The position numbers and the translations under genes were made by a program. Shown piece after piece: positions 5,809 to 5,866 of a DNA stretch of 5,866 nt; positions within the stretch are counted from its first letter, which is position 1, and each line of letters starts with the position of its first letter. The notes under the pieces are model-generated. The model was not told the origin of the DNA and did not search any database. It worked only from the letters and a program-made list of their open reading frames with translations. The stretch comes from an uncultured Selenomonas sp. Lineage in GTDB: Bacteria > Bacillota > Negativicutes > Selenomonadales > Selenomonadaceae. The stretch lies in contig CALJPB010000125.1 of assembly GCA_937981305.1 (NCBI GenBank), positions 1-5,866 of the forward strand, in the 5' to 3' direction.

Positions 5809-5866
5809 ATGATTGTCAACGATATTAACGTCACGGTAAATGGTCTCTCGGACATCACCCCGCATG
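5809..5866 (+). CDS. Start of an unrecognised gene (cut by right window edge)
   Basis: Only the first 19 codons are visible, beginning MIVNDINVTVNG and followed by LSDITPH, so no family can be assigned. The start is supported by AAAGGAG ending at 5800, 8 nt before the ATG. An in-frame ATG at 5770 would add 13 residues rich in Lys/Arg (KSPRRAKK). Its Shine-Dalgarno candidate, AAGGA at 5753-5757, is 12 nt away, and the added segment would overlap the strong AAAGGAG site, so 5809 is preferred. The gene is divergent from the permease, with 91 nt between the two start codons. Divergence alone does not show that the two genes are functionally linked. Confidence 0.6.
   Translation, partial: MIVNDINVTVNGLSDITPH

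Noticed and set aside
5793..5818. TTGACA on the minus strand at 5818-5813 as the permease -35 box
   Set aside because: The hexamer is perfect, but at 17-18 bp downstream there is only a T run and GC-rich sequence, with no acceptable -10. It also lies inside the start of the divergent coding frame.
1..5866. Mobile elements, CRISPR arrays, tRNA or rRNA genes, defence or toxin-antitoxin systems
   Set aside because: No transposase motifs, spaced direct repeats, cloverleaf-like segments or small paired ORFs with good ribosome binding sites were seen. Nearly all of the window is accounted for by conserved housekeeping genes.

Overview
This is an ordinary-looking chromosomal housekeeping segment of about 5.9 kb. 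It holds four complete genes, a fifth cut by the left edge (recG) and a sixth cut by the right edge (unknown). The coding DNA is moderately GC-rich, with many G/C third positions. Shine-Dalgarno sites are strong (AGGAG, AAGGGAG, GGAGGT) and promoters look like sigma-70/sigma-A types. The protein sequences resemble those of diaminopimelate-containing Negativicutes, most likely a Selenomonas-like bacterium. That placement comes from remembered family resemblance, not from a database search.

Layout, left to right. (1) Bases 1-1085, plus strand: the C-terminal half of the RecG branch-migration helicase. (2) Bases 1108-1137: a near-consensus promoter giving a leader of only about 25 nt, followed by the two-gene unit dapB (TTG start at 1168) and asd (ATG at 1978). 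It ends in a strong 15-bp hairpin with a T run at 3018-3057. (3) Convergent to this, on the minus strand, alr (4194 to 3088) with its own promoter at 4236-4264. (4) A minus-strand amino-acid permease of the APC superfamily (5717 to 4338), closed by its own hairpin terminator at 4280-4314. (5) A 91-nt divergent intergenic region. (6) The first 19 codons of an unrecognised plus-strand gene starting at 5809.

How the genes fit together. Asd makes aspartate-4-semialdehyde, the branch point to lysine, threonine and methionine. DapB performs a later step of the diaminopimelate branch. Alr makes D-alanine. The middle of the window therefore supplies two amino acids of the peptidoglycan stem peptide from opposite sides of one terminator. 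dapA and lysC are not in the window. The permease could move an amino acid, but nothing here fixes its substrate.

I do not see a novel multi-gene system, mobile element, CRISPR array, tRNA or rRNA. The points most worth a second look are residue-level. Alr has Ala where the carbamylated active-site lysine of the classical enzyme sits, and Glu in place of the Asn of the usual NSA motif. The permease has Thr where related bacterial permeases carry a TM5 lysine. The alr start is also best placed one Met downstream of the longest open frame. No stretch over 300 bases lacks a gene.
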